64,000 bases of DNA from contig NZ_CP173427.1 in the NCBI RefSeq assembly GCF_045038035.1, positions 2,232,001-2,296,000 on the forward strand, given 5' to 3'. Position 1 is the stretch's first letter; each line of letters starts with the position of its first letter. A program made the translations under genes and the position numbers. Below are positions 8,612 through 17,520 of this stretch, piece by piece. The notes beneath the pieces were generated by a model. It searched no databases. It was not told where the DNA came from and saw only the letters and a program-made list of their open reading frames with translations. The stretch is from Paenibacillus_F chitinolyticus_A (GTDB lineage Bacteria; Bacillota; Bacilli; Paenibacillales; NBRC-103111).

Positions 8612-9115
8612 ATGAAAATAGGAGTATTGTCCGATACGCATATGAGACCGAAGGCAGGCAAGCTGCCCGACGCCGTTCTGAAGGGTCTGGAGGGGGTCGA
8701 TCTCATTCTTCACGCAGGAGACTGGACCAGCCCGGAAATTATCGGGTGGGTGGAGAAGATCGCCCCCGTGGAATCCGTCGCAGGGAACAATGACGGTCCG
8801 GACATCGTAAACAGATTCGGATACAGCAAGCTGATCGAGGCCGGCGGGCTCACCATCGGGCTCGTCCACGGGGACCGCGGCCGGGGAAGATCGACCGAGC
8901 AGCGCGCCCTGTTCACTTTTCAGGACGACAATCCGGATGTGATCGTGTTCGGCCATTCGCATATTCCGTACTCGGAGCGGATCGACGGCCTGCTTCTTTT
9001 TAACCCCGGCTCGCCTTGGGACAAGCGCTGGCAGCCCCGGTTTTCGTTCGGGTTGATCGAGACGGACGGGGAAAAAACCGAAGCGAGGCACATTTTTTTC
9101 GATTCCCGGGAATAG
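8612..9115 (+). CDS. YfcE/MJ0936-type metallophosphoesterase
   Basis: The 167-residue calcineurin-like phosphoesterase has all dimetal motifs in order: SDTH (near residue 7), HAGDW, GNND, VHGD and GHSH. Such small proteins hydrolyse phosphodiesters in the cytoplasm; YfcE homologues act on model substrates and the natural one is unknown. ATG 8612 has AAAGGAG about 9 bases upstream; a TTG at 8594 lies before that site and is less likely. Confidence 0.92.
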   Translation: MKIGVLSDTHMRPKAGKLPDAVLKGLEGVDLILHAGDWTSPEIIGWVEKIAPVESVAGNNDGPDIVNRFGYSKLIEAGGLTIGLVHGDRGRGRSTEQRALFTFQDDNPDVIVFGHSHIPYSERIDGLLLFNPGSPWDKRWQPRFSFGLIETDGEKTEARHIFFDSRE

Positions 9116-9172
9116 CCGGGCAGTTAGTGTGATTGAACGGCAGGGAGCATGACAAACGGATAGGAAAATAAG

Positions 9173-9205
9173 GACGGCTGCGGAAGATGCGGCTGTCTTT
9201 TTTTT
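9173..9205 (+). terminator. terminator
   Basis: GACGGCTGC/GCGGCTGTC forms a stem with two G-U pairs and a six-base loop, followed by eight T. Confidence 0.8.
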
Positions 9206-9243
9206 GCGGAAACCGGGTATCTTAAACCGGATGGTTAAATAGG

Positions 9244-9350
9244 ATGAAACGTTTAATCATTGATCTATCAAAACATTCCGGAGTACAATCATTTCGTAAG
9301 AAATACAAAGCAAGATCTACTTTACTTTTAGTTGTAAAACGATTAATCAA
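9244..9350. promoter_or_regulatory. putative LacI-family operators
   Basis: Two related sites share an AAACGnTTAATCA core: ATGAAACGTTTAATCA at 9243-9258 and GTAAAACGATTAATCA at 9334-9349. The first contains a perfect AAACGTTT palindrome with the central CG that LacI-type regulators contact. They are 91 bases apart, suitable for looping, and lie just upstream of the LacI-family gene, so autoregulation is likely (inference). Confidence 0.55.
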
Positions 9351-9382
9351 TTTTCTGACAAATCGGCCGATTTGGGGGAACG

Positions 9383-10426
9383 ATGAACAAAATAACGATT
9401 AAAGATATTGCGGCGTTGGCAGGCGTATCCATCGCGACCGTATCCAACGTGATGAACGGCACCGGAAGAGTCTCCGGTGAAACCGCCAAGAGAGTGCTCC
9501 AGGTTATCGACCGGCACGATTATGCGCCCAGCACGGCGGCCCGTTTTCTGAAAGAAAGGCGCTCCCAGCTCATCGGGATTCTAGTCCCGACCGGCGAGAG
9601 GGGACGGCTCGAAGACAACCCGTTTTACTGGCAGCTCGTAATGGCCGTCGAAGCGGAAGCGAGGGAAGAACGCCTGCATGTGATCGTTTCGGGCGTGACG
9701 GAAGAGGACCCGCTCACGTTTGTGCAGGAGCGGCAGCTCGACGGCATTATCGCTATCGGGATAACCGGCGATTCGCCGCTGCTGGGGCGCATCGCCCAGC
9801 TCGACGTTCCGTGCGTGTATCTGGACTGCTACCTCGCCGGAGGGGAGAACCTTCAGGTCGTCAACATGAACGACCGGATGGGCGGTTACCTCGGGACGAA
9901 GCACCTGCTTTCGCTCGGGCATGAGCGGATTGCCGTCATCGCGGGCGACATCGTCACTTCGGGCGTCTATGAAGAACGCTGGCTCGGTCATACCCGGGCG
10001 CTGGAGGAGAGCGGCATCGAAGCGGACCGCGCTTTGCTCGTCGAGACGCCGGTCTCTCTGCTCGGCGGCTATCACAGCGCCCAGCAGGTTTACATGCTCA
10101 GCCCGAAGGTCACCGCCGTATTCGCTTTTTCCGATGTGGCGGCAATCGGGCTGATGAAAGGGCTGCAAGAGCTCGGCGTACGCATTCCCGACGATCTCTC
10201 CGTCATGGGATACGACGATATCGACTACGCGGGCTTTCTGACGCCCTCCCTGACCACGATCCGGCAGGATATCGGCACCAAGGGGAAGACGGCGATACGC
10301 CGCATTCTCAGTATGATCCGCGGAAGCGTTCCGGCCGAGCTTTCGGTTACGCTGCCCGTTGAACTTAAACGCCGCCAGAGCACCGCCCGGCGTTTCCAAC
10401 CCAACTCCATTCAGAAAGAGGAATAG
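9383..10426 (+). CDS. LacI family transcriptional regulator
   Basis: The 347-residue repressor has an N-terminal LacI helix-turn-helix (ITIKDIAALAGVSIATVSNVMNG, about residues 3-25), a hinge, and a periplasmic-binding-protein-like sensor domain from about residue 60. The sensor domain includes FSDVAAIGLMKGLQELGVRIPDDLSVMGYDD. GGGGGA precedes the ATG. The stop is 3 bases before an alpha-glucosidase gene, so the two form an operon. The effector is probably a sugar released by that enzyme, such as maltose or isomaltose (inference). Confidence 0.93.
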   Translation: MNKITIKDIAALAGVSIATVSNVMNGTGRVSGETAKRVLQVIDRHDYAPSTAARFLKERRSQLIGILVPTGERGRLEDNPFYWQLVMAVEAEAREERLHVIVSGVTEEDPLTFVQERQLDGIIAIGITGDSPLLGRIAQLDVPCVYLDCYLAGGENLQVVNMNDRMGGYLGTKHLLSLGHERIAVIAGDIVTSGVYEERWLGHTRALEESGIEADRALLVETPVSLLGGYHSAQQVYMLSPKVTAVFAFSDVAAIGLMKGLQELGVRIPDDLSVMGYDDIDYAGFLTPSLTTIRQDIGTKGKTAIRRILSMIRGSVPAELSVTLPVELKRRQSTARRFQPNSIQKEE

Positions 10427-10429
10427 GCC

Positions 10430-12865
10430 ATGCAAACGAGCGAAACCATTCATCCCGACAAATCCATCGATACGGTGCTGGAAGTGGCCCCTAAAGCACC
10501 CGGACGCGCTACACACGTAACGGAGCTGGACGATTCATATCTTATTCACGGCCAGCACGCCAATGTGCTGCTGACTTTTTTGGAAAACGGGCTGTTCCGG
10601 ATCAAATTGTTCCACGGGAATAAGCCGGAATTTAAGGCCGCGACCGTCGCTGTACTGGCGGAATCGTTTCAACCGGTTAAAGCCGACCGGACGGAAAGCC
10701 CGGAAGCGTTCGAATTCCGCACTTCCGCGCTGCGCCTGATCGTCGAGAAAGAAACGTTCGCTTTGACGGTTCAAACGCCGGAAGGCGAGCTTCTGATGAA
10801 GCAGCCCACGCTTTCGTGGACGACACGCGGTTCGCTGAGCGGCTCCTATGTGATGGGGACGGACTCTCATTTTTACGGCCTCGGGGAGAAAACGAGCTTC
10901 CTGGACAAGCGGGGAGAGCGCTATGCGATGTGGAACTCCGACGTGTTCGCGCCGCATGTGCCGGAAATCGAAGCGCTGTACGAATCGATCCCTCTGCTCA
11001 TTCACATGCATCAAACCGGGACGTACGGGCTGTTTTTGGACAATCCCGGCCGCACTGATTTCGATATGCGCACGCATCCCGATCTTTTTACGATTCAATG
11101 CACGACCGGGGAGTACGATCTGTACTTCATTTTCGGTCCTCAGCCCAAAGACGTCGTCGGCCGTTACACGAAGCTGACGGGCCGCATCTCCATGCCGCCG
11201 AAATGGTCCCTTGGCTATCATCAGTCCCGTTACAGCTATATGAACCAGCAGGAAGTGCTGGAGCTGGCACGCACCTTCCGCGAGAGAAACATCCCGTGCG
11301 ACGTCATTCATCTCGATATCCATTACATGGATCAGTACCGCGTCTTTACGTTCGACAAGGACCGTTTCCCGGACCCGGAAGGAATGATGGCGGAGCTGAA
11401 AAAGCTCGGCATGCGCATCGTGCCGATTGTCGATCCCGGCGTAAAAAAAGATCCCAAATACCCGATTTACCGGGAAGGGATCGAGAACGGCTATTTTTGC
11501 AAAAAGCTGGAAGGCGAGCTGTTTATCGGAGACGTATGGCCCGGTAAAAGCGCGTTCCCCGATTTCACCGAAGACGCCGTGGGCAAATGGTGGGGGGAGA
11601 AGCACAAGTTCTACGTGGACCTCGGCATCACGGGAATCTGGAACGACATGAACGAGCCGGCCGTGTTCAACGAATCCAAAACGATGGATCTCGATGTCAT
11701 CCACGGCAATAACGGAGACAGTAAGACGCACGAAGAACTGCATAACTTGTACGGCATGATGATGTCCAAAGCGACATTCGAAAGCCTCCGGGAGCAGCTG
11801 GGCGGAGAGCGGCCGTTCGTTCTGACACGCGCGGGCTACAGCGGAATACAGCGTTATGCCGCCGTATGGACGGGCGACAACCGCAGCTTCTGGGAGCATA
11901 TGGCGATGGCGATTCCGATGGTGCTGAACCTGGGGTTGTCCGGCATTCCGTTCACGGGTCCCGATATCGGCGGCTTCGCGCATCACTCCACGGGACAGCT
12001 GCTTGCCCGCTGGACGCAAATGGGGGCGCTGTTCCCTTTCTGCCGCAACCACAGCGTGATCGACTCCGTCCGCCAGGAACCGTGGTCGTTCGGCGAAGAG
12101 ACCGAGGCCATCTGCCGCACCTATATCGAGCTGCGCTACCGCTGGATGCCGGTATTATACACGCTGTTCCACGAAGCATCTTTGACCGGGATGCCGATTC
12201 TGCGGCCGCTTGTGCTGGAATATCCGCGCGATCCGCAGGTGACGAACCTCAGCGACCAGTTCCTGCTCGGCAGCAGCGTCCTCGTCGCCCCGGTTTACCG
12301 TCCCGATACGGAGCACCGCGCCGTGTATATCCCGGAGGGCGAGTGGATCGACTACTGGAGCGGGGAGAAGCATGCGGGACCGAAGCATATCCTCGCCCAC
12401 GCGCCGCTCCACATTATGCCGATGTATATCAAAGCGGGAGCTATTCTTGCGGAAGAGCCGCTTAAACAGCATGCGGACGAGGAAGCGGCACCGGCTCTGA
12501 CGTGGAACGTTTATGCGTCCGGCGGCAGAGCCGAGGGAACCGTGTACGAAGACGACGGGATCACTTACGGGTACGAGCAGGGAGCGTACAATAAGATCCG
12601 CATGTCTACGGAAGCGGCGGACGGAGGCATGAAGCTGGCTTGGGTTTACGAGCACAGCGGGCTGCCAATCGCGGACCGCAGCTTCCTGATCCGCATCATG
12701 CACGCGGGATTCGCCCCTGCGGAGGTAGAAGGCCTCCAGCGTATGGATGCCGGCATGATCGGCGGAGACCGGGCCGCAAACGGCTGGGCTTACGACGAAG
12801 CTGCCGGAGAGATCCTGATCCGGACGGCGGACACCCCGCAGCAAGTTGTGCACATCCGCGCCTGA
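10430..12865 (+). CDS. family 31 glycoside hydrolase (alpha-glucosidase)
   Basis: The 811-residue GH31 enzyme has an N-terminal beta domain with YGLGEKTSFLDKRG and a barrel with VIHLDIHYMDQYRVFTFD. The nucleophile motif GIWNDMNEPAVF places the catalytic Asp at residue 406. FTGPDIGGF follows, and then the usual C-terminal beta domains (YEDDGITYGYEQGAY). No signal peptide is seen, so it is probably cytoplasmic and cleaves alpha-linked glucosides after uptake. It is the second gene of a LacI-controlled pair; no sugar transporter is adjacent, which is unusual. A terminator follows. Confidence 0.93.
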   Translation: MQTSETIHPDKSIDTVLEVAPKAPGRATHVTELDDSYLIHGQHANVLLTFLENGLFRIKLFHGNKPEFKAATVAVLAESFQPVKADRTESPEAFEFRTSALRLIVEKETFALTVQTPEGELLMKQPTLSWTTRGSLSGSYVMGTDSHFYGLGEKTSFLDKRGERYAMWNSDVFAPHVPEIEALYESIPLLIHMHQTGTYGLFLDNPGRTDFDMRTHPDLFTIQCTTGEYDLYFIFGPQPKDVVGRYTKLTGRISMPPKWSLGYHQSRYSYMNQQEVLELARTFRERNIPCDVIHLDIHYMDQYRVFTFDKDRFPDPEGMMAELKKLGMRIVPIVDPGVKKDPKYPIYREGIENGYFCKKLEGELFIGDVWPGKSAFPDFTEDAVGKWWGEKHKFYVDLGITGIWNDMNEPAVFNESKTMDLDVIHGNNGDSKTHEELHNLYGMMMSKATFESLREQLGGERPFVLTRAGYSGIQRYAAVWTGDNRSFWEHMAMAIPMVLNLGLSGIPFTGPDIGGFAHHSTGQLLARWTQMGALFPFCRNHSVIDSVRQEPWSFGEETEAICRTYIELRYRWMPVLYTLFHEASLTGMPILRPLVLEYPRDPQVTNLSDQFLLGSSVLVAPVYRPDTEHRAVYIPEGEWIDYWSGEKHAGPKHILAHAPLHIMPMYIKAGAILAEEPLKQHADEEAAPALTWNVYASGGRAEGTVYEDDGITYGYEQGAYNKIRMSTEAADGGMKLAWVYEHSGLPIADRSFLIRIMHAGFAPAEVEGLQRMDAGMIGGDRAANGWAYDEAAGEILIRTADTPQQVVHIRA

Positions 12866-12899
12866 TCGTTCAGCGCACGGTCAGACCGCTTCCGGCGCT

Positions 12900-12933
12900 A
12901 AAGCTCCGGCCCCTTCAGGGGTCGGGGCTTTTT
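12900..12933 (+). terminator. terminator after alpha-glucosidase
   Basis: AAAGCTCCGGCCCCT pairs with AGGGGTCGGGGCTTT, with G-U pairs, and runs into TTTTT. Confidence 0.8.
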
Positions 12934-13105
12934 AGTGCGCCCGTGTGTATGACCGCTGTATCGCGAATGAGCTGACGGGGCGGAGAGCAGCCCGGCAGCA
13001 TCTGAGGCAGCTGTGCACAAAACAGGCGGGGATAAGCCCGAATCCACCCGCTTCTGTCCGATTCGTGCGGACGGTCCCTCTGCTGCTTAGTCCGCTTCGG
13101 GATCG

Positions 13106-13453
13106 CTATTTCAGCTTGGTGATCACAAAGCCGCCGACCACGATACCGAGGCCGACCCACGTTTTCCAGTTCGGAATTTCTTTCAGGAAGATGTAACCCA
13201 TCAGCACGCAGATAAAAATCTCGATGCCTTTGGATATGCCTAGGGACAAGGTCAGGTTGCCCGTCGTCTTGTAGCAGAACTTCACGCCGTATCCGATCAT
13301 GACATTGGCCGCAAATACCAGCGGGATCATTTTGCACTGAAACCACAAGGTTTGCCAGAGCGAAGGATCAATATGTTTGCTCTGGTACGAGAAGATGCTG
13401 TTGATCGTCAGAAGCCCCCCCAGAAGGAGGGCGATTCCGTAAACCATAAACAT
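13106..13453 (-). CDS. small DMT/EamA-type membrane protein
   Basis: The 115-residue protein has four predicted membrane helices, like half-size drug/metabolite transporters of the SMR type. The last helices (GISKGIEIFICVLMGYIFLKEIP and WVGLGIVVGGFVI) are typical of EamA repeats. The charged Glu in helix 1 that defines EmrE drug pumps is not seen at the usual place, so drug export is not implied. The start is ATG 13453 with AAAGGAGACC upstream. It is divergent from the nos-like operon, and the shared spacer contains a palindrome. Confidence 0.7.
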   Translation of the reverse strand: MFMVYGIALLLGGLLTINSIFSYQSKHIDPSLWQTLWFQCKMIPLVFAANVMIGYGVKFCYKTTGNLTLSLGISKGIEIFICVLMGYIFLKEIPNWKTWVGLGIVVGGFVITKLK

Positions 13454-13524
13454 GTGCAGGTCTCCTTTGTCTGTTTCTTCCCGTTTAATGTTTCCGGCGC
13501 GCAACAAATTAACCGCAGTAAAAC

Positions 13525-13546
13525 TTATTTGTTCCGGACAAAATAA
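13525..13546. promoter_or_regulatory. 22-base palindrome in divergent spacer
   Basis: The inverted repeat TTATTT-GT-TCCGGA-CA-AAATAA has 18 of 22 symmetric positions. It lies between the small membrane protein gene and the nos-like operon. It could be an operator for either; the regulator is unknown. Confidence 0.4.
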
Positions 13547-13646
13547 ACTATTCACACAATGTTAACGAGAATAGCCCTGTTGAGTCATATTAAAAAGGGC
13601 AGCCGCGTGTAAGAATAATGGAAGCGAAAGGAAAGGAGGCCTTGCC

Positions 13647-14030
13647 TTGCTAAAACCGATCAGCCGATTTCTGCTGGCCGTTCTTCTGGTGTTTGCCGTC
13701 ACGGGTTGCTCGTCCGAACTTAAGGGACAGGACCCGGCCAAAGTCAAAGTCGATCTCGTCACCGATCCTTCACCGGTCAAAACAGGCGAGAAAGCGGTGG
13801 TCACGGCGCAGATTACCGGATTAACCACACAAGAGGGGGCGAGAGTCCAGCTCGACGTCCGCTTGGCGGACAACAGCGGGCTTCCGGAACTGCTGGATGC
13901 GAAAACAAGCGGGGACGGAAATTACTCGATAGAGAAAACGTTCGATCAGCCCGGCAAATATGCCATTTACGTGCATCTCTACCAGGGAGTGCTGCACATC
14001 ACCAAGAAAAAGGTGCTTGACGTTTCATGA
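13647..14030 (+). CDS. YtkA-like lipoprotein, first gene of nos-like operon
   Basis: The 127-residue lipoprotein has a signal peptide ending in VTGC (lipidated Cys about residue 21). One immunoglobulin-like domain follows, with FDQPGKYAIYVHLYQGVLHIT near the end, as in YtkA/FixH-like domains found with cytochrome oxidase and copper genes. It probably sits on the outer face of the membrane. The start is TTG 13647, with AAAGGAGG 7 bases upstream. The stop overlaps the nosD start by 4 bases, so it is translationally coupled. Copper handling is inferred from context. Confidence 0.75.
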   Translation: MLKPISRFLLAVLLVFAVTGCSSELKGQDPAKVKVDLVTDPSPVKTGEKAVVTAQITGLTTQEGARVQLDVRLADNSGLPELLDAKTSGDGNYSIEKTFDQPGKYAIYVHLYQGVLHITKKKVLDVS

Positions 14031-15394
14031 AGCCCCGGCTGATTCCCCTGTGGCTGTGCGTCTGTGCCGCGCTGGCCGCCGGGGTATGGCTGCCTCACCA
14101 GCGGGCGGAAGCGGCTCCGCCGGACGCGGGTGGGGCCCGGCCCGCCGCGCTGCAGCAGCTCATCGACCGTACGCCTTCCGGCGGTCTGCTCCGGCTCCCG
14201 GCAGGCTCCTACGAGGGCCCGGCCGTTATTGCCCGCCCCATCGCGATCGAGGGGCAGAGCGGCGCCGTCGTCAGGAACAAGGACGGTAGCGGAAAGCCCG
14301 CTATCACCGTCCGGGCGGACGATGTTTCCCTGAAAGGCCTGCAGATCGAGCAGGACGGAGAGGGGGCGTCTTCCGACATGCCCGCGGTGCTGGTCCAGGG
14401 AAGCGGAACCTGGCTTCATTCGCTGGATATCCGCACGGATGCTTTCGGCATTCTGCTGCGGGATACGGGGCATAACCGGATCGAGAATAATTCCGTCGTC
14501 CGGACCGGAAGCGGAGCGGCCAAGCTGTCCGAAAGACGCAATGGCATCGATCTTTTCAACGCGCACGATAACGTGATCTCGGGCAACCGAGTAAGCTCCA
14601 TGAACGACGGCATTTATCTGGAAAGCAGCCACCGGAATATGGTGGAGGCCAACTCCGTCGAACGTTCCCGGTACGGGATCCACTGCATGTACACGAAGGG
14701 GACGGTCGTCCGGGGCAACACCGGCATGTACAACGTCACGGGCGCCATGATCATGGGCGTCAAGGAAGCCGAGGTATCCGGCAATTCTTTTACGAAACAA
14801 AGCGAGAGCGTCAACTCGCAGGGACTGCTGTTCTTCGACGTACATAACTCGAAAGTAACCGGCAACAAAGTGGAGGGCAACCGGGTCGGCCTTTATGTCG
14901 AGCAATCGGGCTCCAACGATTTCGCTAACAACGACGTGCTGCAAAATTTCGTGGGCGTCCAGTTTCTGGAGTCGGAAAATAACCGTTTCACCGGAAACCG
15001 CTTTATCGGCAACGTAATCGAGGCGGAAGCGGATGAGAGCGAGAGCAACGCATTCAGCGGCAACTTCTGGGAAGCATTCCGCGGTCTGGACAGCGACGGG
15101 GACGGAAGCAGCGAGCTGTCGTATGCGCTGAATCCTTTTTTTCAAAGATTGACGGGGGAGGTTCCCGCTTACCAGCTGTTTTTTCAGTCGCCGGGGATGC
15201 AGTTTCTCGAAAGTATGTACACCTCCGACCGTGAAGGCTGGACCAAGGACGCAGCGCCTATGATGAAGCCCGGAACAGGGCCGGAACAAAAGCCGCTAAG
15301 CGGAGAGGCGGGGAATACGACTTTAGTGTTCGGGCTTCTGCTGCTGCTGGCTTCGATCAGTACAATTTATTATGTGGGGGTTAGACGGGTATGA
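14027..15394 (+). CDS. nosD: NosD-like right-handed beta-helix protein
   Basis: The 455-residue exported protein has an N-terminal signal sequence. A long parallel beta-helix of NosD/carbohydrate-binding repeats follows (RIENNSVVRTG, NVISGNRVSSMNDGIYLESS, NMVEANSVERSRYGIHCMYT, NDFANNDVLQNFVGVQFLES and others). Unusually visible is a C-terminal membrane helix (LVFGLLLLLASISTIYYVGV), so it is likely membrane-tethered. NosD works with NosF and NosY in maturing the copper centre of nitrous oxide reductase. It overlaps genes on both sides by 4 bases. Confidence 0.88.
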   Translation: MKPRLIPLWLCVCAALAAGVWLPHQRAEAAPPDAGGARPAALQQLIDRTPSGGLLRLPAGSYEGPAVIARPIAIEGQSGAVVRNKDGSGKPAITVRADDVSLKGLQIEQDGEGASSDMPAVLVQGSGTWLHSLDIRTDAFGILLRDTGHNRIENNSVVRTGSGAAKLSERRNGIDLFNAHDNVISGNRVSSMNDGIYLESSHRNMVEANSVERSRYGIHCMYTKGTVVRGNTGMYNVTGAMIMGVKEAEVSGNSFTKQSESVNSQGLLFFDVHNSKVTGNKVEGNRVGLYVEQSGSNDFANNDVLQNFVGVQFLESENNRFTGNRFIGNVIEAEADESESNAFSGNFWEAFRGLDSDGDGSSELSYALNPFFQRLTGEVPAYQLFFQSPGMQFLESMYTSDREGWTKDAAPMMKPGTGPEQKPLSGEAGNTTLVFGLLLLLASISTIYYVGVRRV

Positions 15395-15957
15395 AAAGAA
15401 AAGGTTTGTTTTTGCTGAGTGTTCTGCTGATTTTGACGGTTTTGTCCGCATGCGGGAAAGCGAAGGATCAGGCGGAGCCCATCAACGAAGAAACGGATAA
15501 GTGCGCGATCTGCAACATGCAGATCAAAGACGACGCGTTTGCCGTCCAGCTCAAAACGAAAGACGGGAAAACCTACAAATTCGACGATCTCGGCTGCATG
15601 AACGAATGGAAAGGGAAAAATGCGGCGGACTCCATCCAAGTCCAGTTTGTCCGGGATTACAACAACAAAGAGTGGATCAAGTATGAGGATGCGACTTACG
15701 TGTACGATCCTTCCTTCAAATCCCCGATGGCTTACGGCATTTATTCGTTTAAGGACAAAGCGGAAGCCCAGAAATTCGCGGACAGCCAGAAAAAAGGCAA
15801 AGTGATGACGGCTGCGGATCTCGGCAAGCACACGTGGGAACAGAATAAAAGCATGATGAACATGGGCGGAAGCCATGATCACAGCGTCACGCCGGAAGGC
15901 GGAGATAAGGACGCTCACGGCGGCAAAGCCGGCGACCAGGGAATGCACGGCAAATGA
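15391..15957 (+). CDS. nosL: NosL-like copper-binding lipoprotein
   Basis: The 188-residue lipoprotein has a signal peptide ending in LSAC. The NosL core carries CAICNM, the Cys/Met copper(I) ligand motif near residue 38, followed by FDDLGCMNEW and the YVYDPSFKSPMAYGIYSF segment. A His/Met-rich tail (MMNMGGSHDH, DAHGG, MHGK) could bind more copper. NosL delivers Cu(I) outside the cytoplasm. Genes on both sides overlap by 4 bases, so stoichiometric expression with NosD and NosY is expected. Confidence 0.92.
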   Translation: MKRKGLFLLSVLLILTVLSACGKAKDQAEPINEETDKCAICNMQIKDDAFAVQLKTKDGKTYKFDDLGCMNEWKGKNAADSIQVQFVRDYNNKEWIKYEDATYVYDPSFKSPMAYGIYSFKDKAEAQKFADSQKKGKVMTAADLGKHTWEQNKSMMNMGGSHDHSVTPEGGDKDAHGGKAGDQGMHGK

Positions 15958-16772
15958 ACGTGCTGACGATCGCGCTGCGCGAAGTGAAAGTCGGGTTTAG
16001 AAACCCTTGGGCCTATTCGTTTATGGCCCTCTTTTCTTTATTCAGCCTGTCCTTGCTTCTTATTAACGCTCAAAGCTTCGTACAGGGCTATTCAAGCTCC
16101 ACCTCTTCCATGCTCAATCTGATCTTATATTTACTTCCGCTTATGACGCTTCTGCTGGGCTCGTTTTCGCTAACGGCGGAGAAGGAGGAAGGAAGCTGGC
16201 AGCTTCTTTCCACGTATCCGCTCGCTACCTTTGCGTTTATTGCCGGGAAATATACGGGTTTGACCGTGGTCATGCTGACCATCGTTGCCTTCGGGTACGG
16301 CCTGACGGGCGTAGTCGGAGCGTTGACCGGAAGAGGGCTGCAGCCGGCCACGCTCGGATTGTTTTTCGCCTTTTCCACGGGGCTCGTTCTGCTGTTTCTT
16401 GCGATCGCGCTTGTGCTGGGCACGTTTGCCAGAAACCGCTGGCAGGCGCTAACCGCAGGTGTGGCGGTGTGGTTTTTCGCGGTGATCGGCTGGCCGACGC
16501 TGCTGATTGCCGTTCTCGGTCAGCTTCCTTACGTCTGGATCAAAAGCGCGCTTGTGGTGCTCACGTTTTTGAACCCGGCAGAGCTTGTCCGGCTGTTTGT
16601 CGTCGTGAAGCTCGGCGGCGGCGCGGCGCTGGGGCCCGAATATTACGAGTGGGTCCGCTGGATCGGCCGTCCGGAAGGATCCCTGGTATTTATGGGCTTG
16701 TGCCTGGTCTGGATCGCCGTATGCGCAGGCTTGGCCAACTGGATCTGGGAAAGGGGGCGCTCCCGTGGCTGA
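15954..16772 (+). CDS. nosY: NosY-like ABC transporter permease
   Basis: The 272-residue protein has six hydrophobic segments in the ABC-2/NosY arrangement. ALREVKVGFRNPWAYSFMALFS at the N terminus and LNPAELVRLFVVVKLGGGAALGPEYYEW late in the protein are typical NosY features. It pairs with the next gene's ATPase; the complex is thought to drive sulfur or copper-related maturation with NosD. The start overlaps the nosL stop and the end overlaps nosF by 8 bases. Confidence 0.9.
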   Translation: MNVLTIALREVKVGFRNPWAYSFMALFSLFSLSLLLINAQSFVQGYSSSTSSMLNLILYLLPLMTLLLGSFSLTAEKEEGSWQLLSTYPLATFAFIAGKYTGLTVVMLTIVAFGYGLTGVVGALTGRGLQPATLGLFFAFSTGLVLLFLAIALVLGTFARNRWQALTAGVAVWFFAVIGWPTLLIAVLGQLPYVWIKSALVVLTFLNPAELVRLFVVVKLGGGAALGPEYYEWVRWIGRPEGSLVFMGLCLVWIAVCAGLANWIWERGRSRG

Positions 16773-17505
16773 GAATGTCCTGCACGTGTCGGACTTGCAC
16801 AAAAAAATCGGCAAGCAGCCGATTATCCACTCGGTCAACCTTCGAATAAGCAGGGGACAGGTGCTGACCCTCTGCGGCGGCAACGGAGCCGGGAAAAGTA
16901 CCATTCTGCGCATGATCGCCGGTATTACGCAGCCCACTTCGGGGGTTATCGAGGTGAACGGCCGCAAGTGGAAAGAAAACCGCACGGCGTACGCGCAGCA
17001 GATCGGATACATGCCGGACGACTATTTGTTCGGACAAGGGTTGTCGGCGGAGGAAACCCTTCAATTCTGGGCTTCGCTGCGGAAGGTTTCCAAAGCGAGA
17101 GTGCTGGAAACCCTGGAGCTGGTCGGGCTGGCCGAGGTGAGACGCAAGCCGGTCAGTTCCTTCTCCAAAGGCATGCGGCAGCGGCTGCTGTTCGCCCAAG
17201 CGCTGCTGGCCAAGCCGGCGCTGCTCATCATGGACGAACCGACCAACGGACTCGATCCTTACTGGATGGACTCGTTCGTTGAGCTTGTCCGCTACGCGAA
17301 GCGGGAAGGTCATGCCGTTCTGTTCTCCACGCACCAGCTTGGCGTGGCGGAGTCGGCCGCCGATCATGTCGTGTTCCTGAAAGAAGGGCGCATAGCCGAA
17401 GAGGGAACGGCCGAGTCTTTCCGGGAAGCATACGGTCCTCAAGGGCTGCAGGCGGCCTTCTCCAAACTGTTCGGCTATCGTACCGGCGGGGACGGCGGGA
17501 TTTAG
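16765..17505 (+). CDS. nosF: NosF-like ABC transporter ATPase
   Basis: The 246-residue ABC ATPase starts with GTG. It has Walker A GGNGAGKST, signature SFSKGMRQR, Walker B LLIMDEPTNGLDP and H-loop STHQLG. The FSKGM form of the signature fits the NosF/CcmA group rather than importers. It energises the adjacent NosY. All motifs are intact, so the operon looks functional even without nosZ beside it. Confidence 0.9.
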   Translation: MAENVLHVSDLHKKIGKQPIIHSVNLRISRGQVLTLCGGNGAGKSTILRMIAGITQPTSGVIEVNGRKWKENRTAYAQQIGYMPDDYLFGQGLSAEETLQFWASLRKVSKARVLETLELVGLAEVRRKPVSSFSKGMRQRLLFAQALLAKPALLIMDEPTNGLDPYWMDSFVELVRYAKREGHAVLFSTHQLGVAESAADHVVFLKEGRIAEEGTAESFREAYGPQGLQAAFSKLFGYRTGGDGGI

Positions 17506-17520
17506 CGGGAGGTGGGAGAT

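Noticed and set aside
9243..9258. Possible CcpA cre site before the LacI gene
   Set aside because: The spacing of TG, AA and CG does not fit the cre consensus; the AAACGTTT palindrome suits a LacI operator better.
10535..12052. A 505-codon minus-strand frame
   Set aside because: It is antisense to the GH31 gene and lacks any recognisable domain or start site.
13979..15289. A 436-codon minus-strand frame
   Set aside because: It is antisense to nosD and its composition follows from the beta-helix repeats on the other strand.
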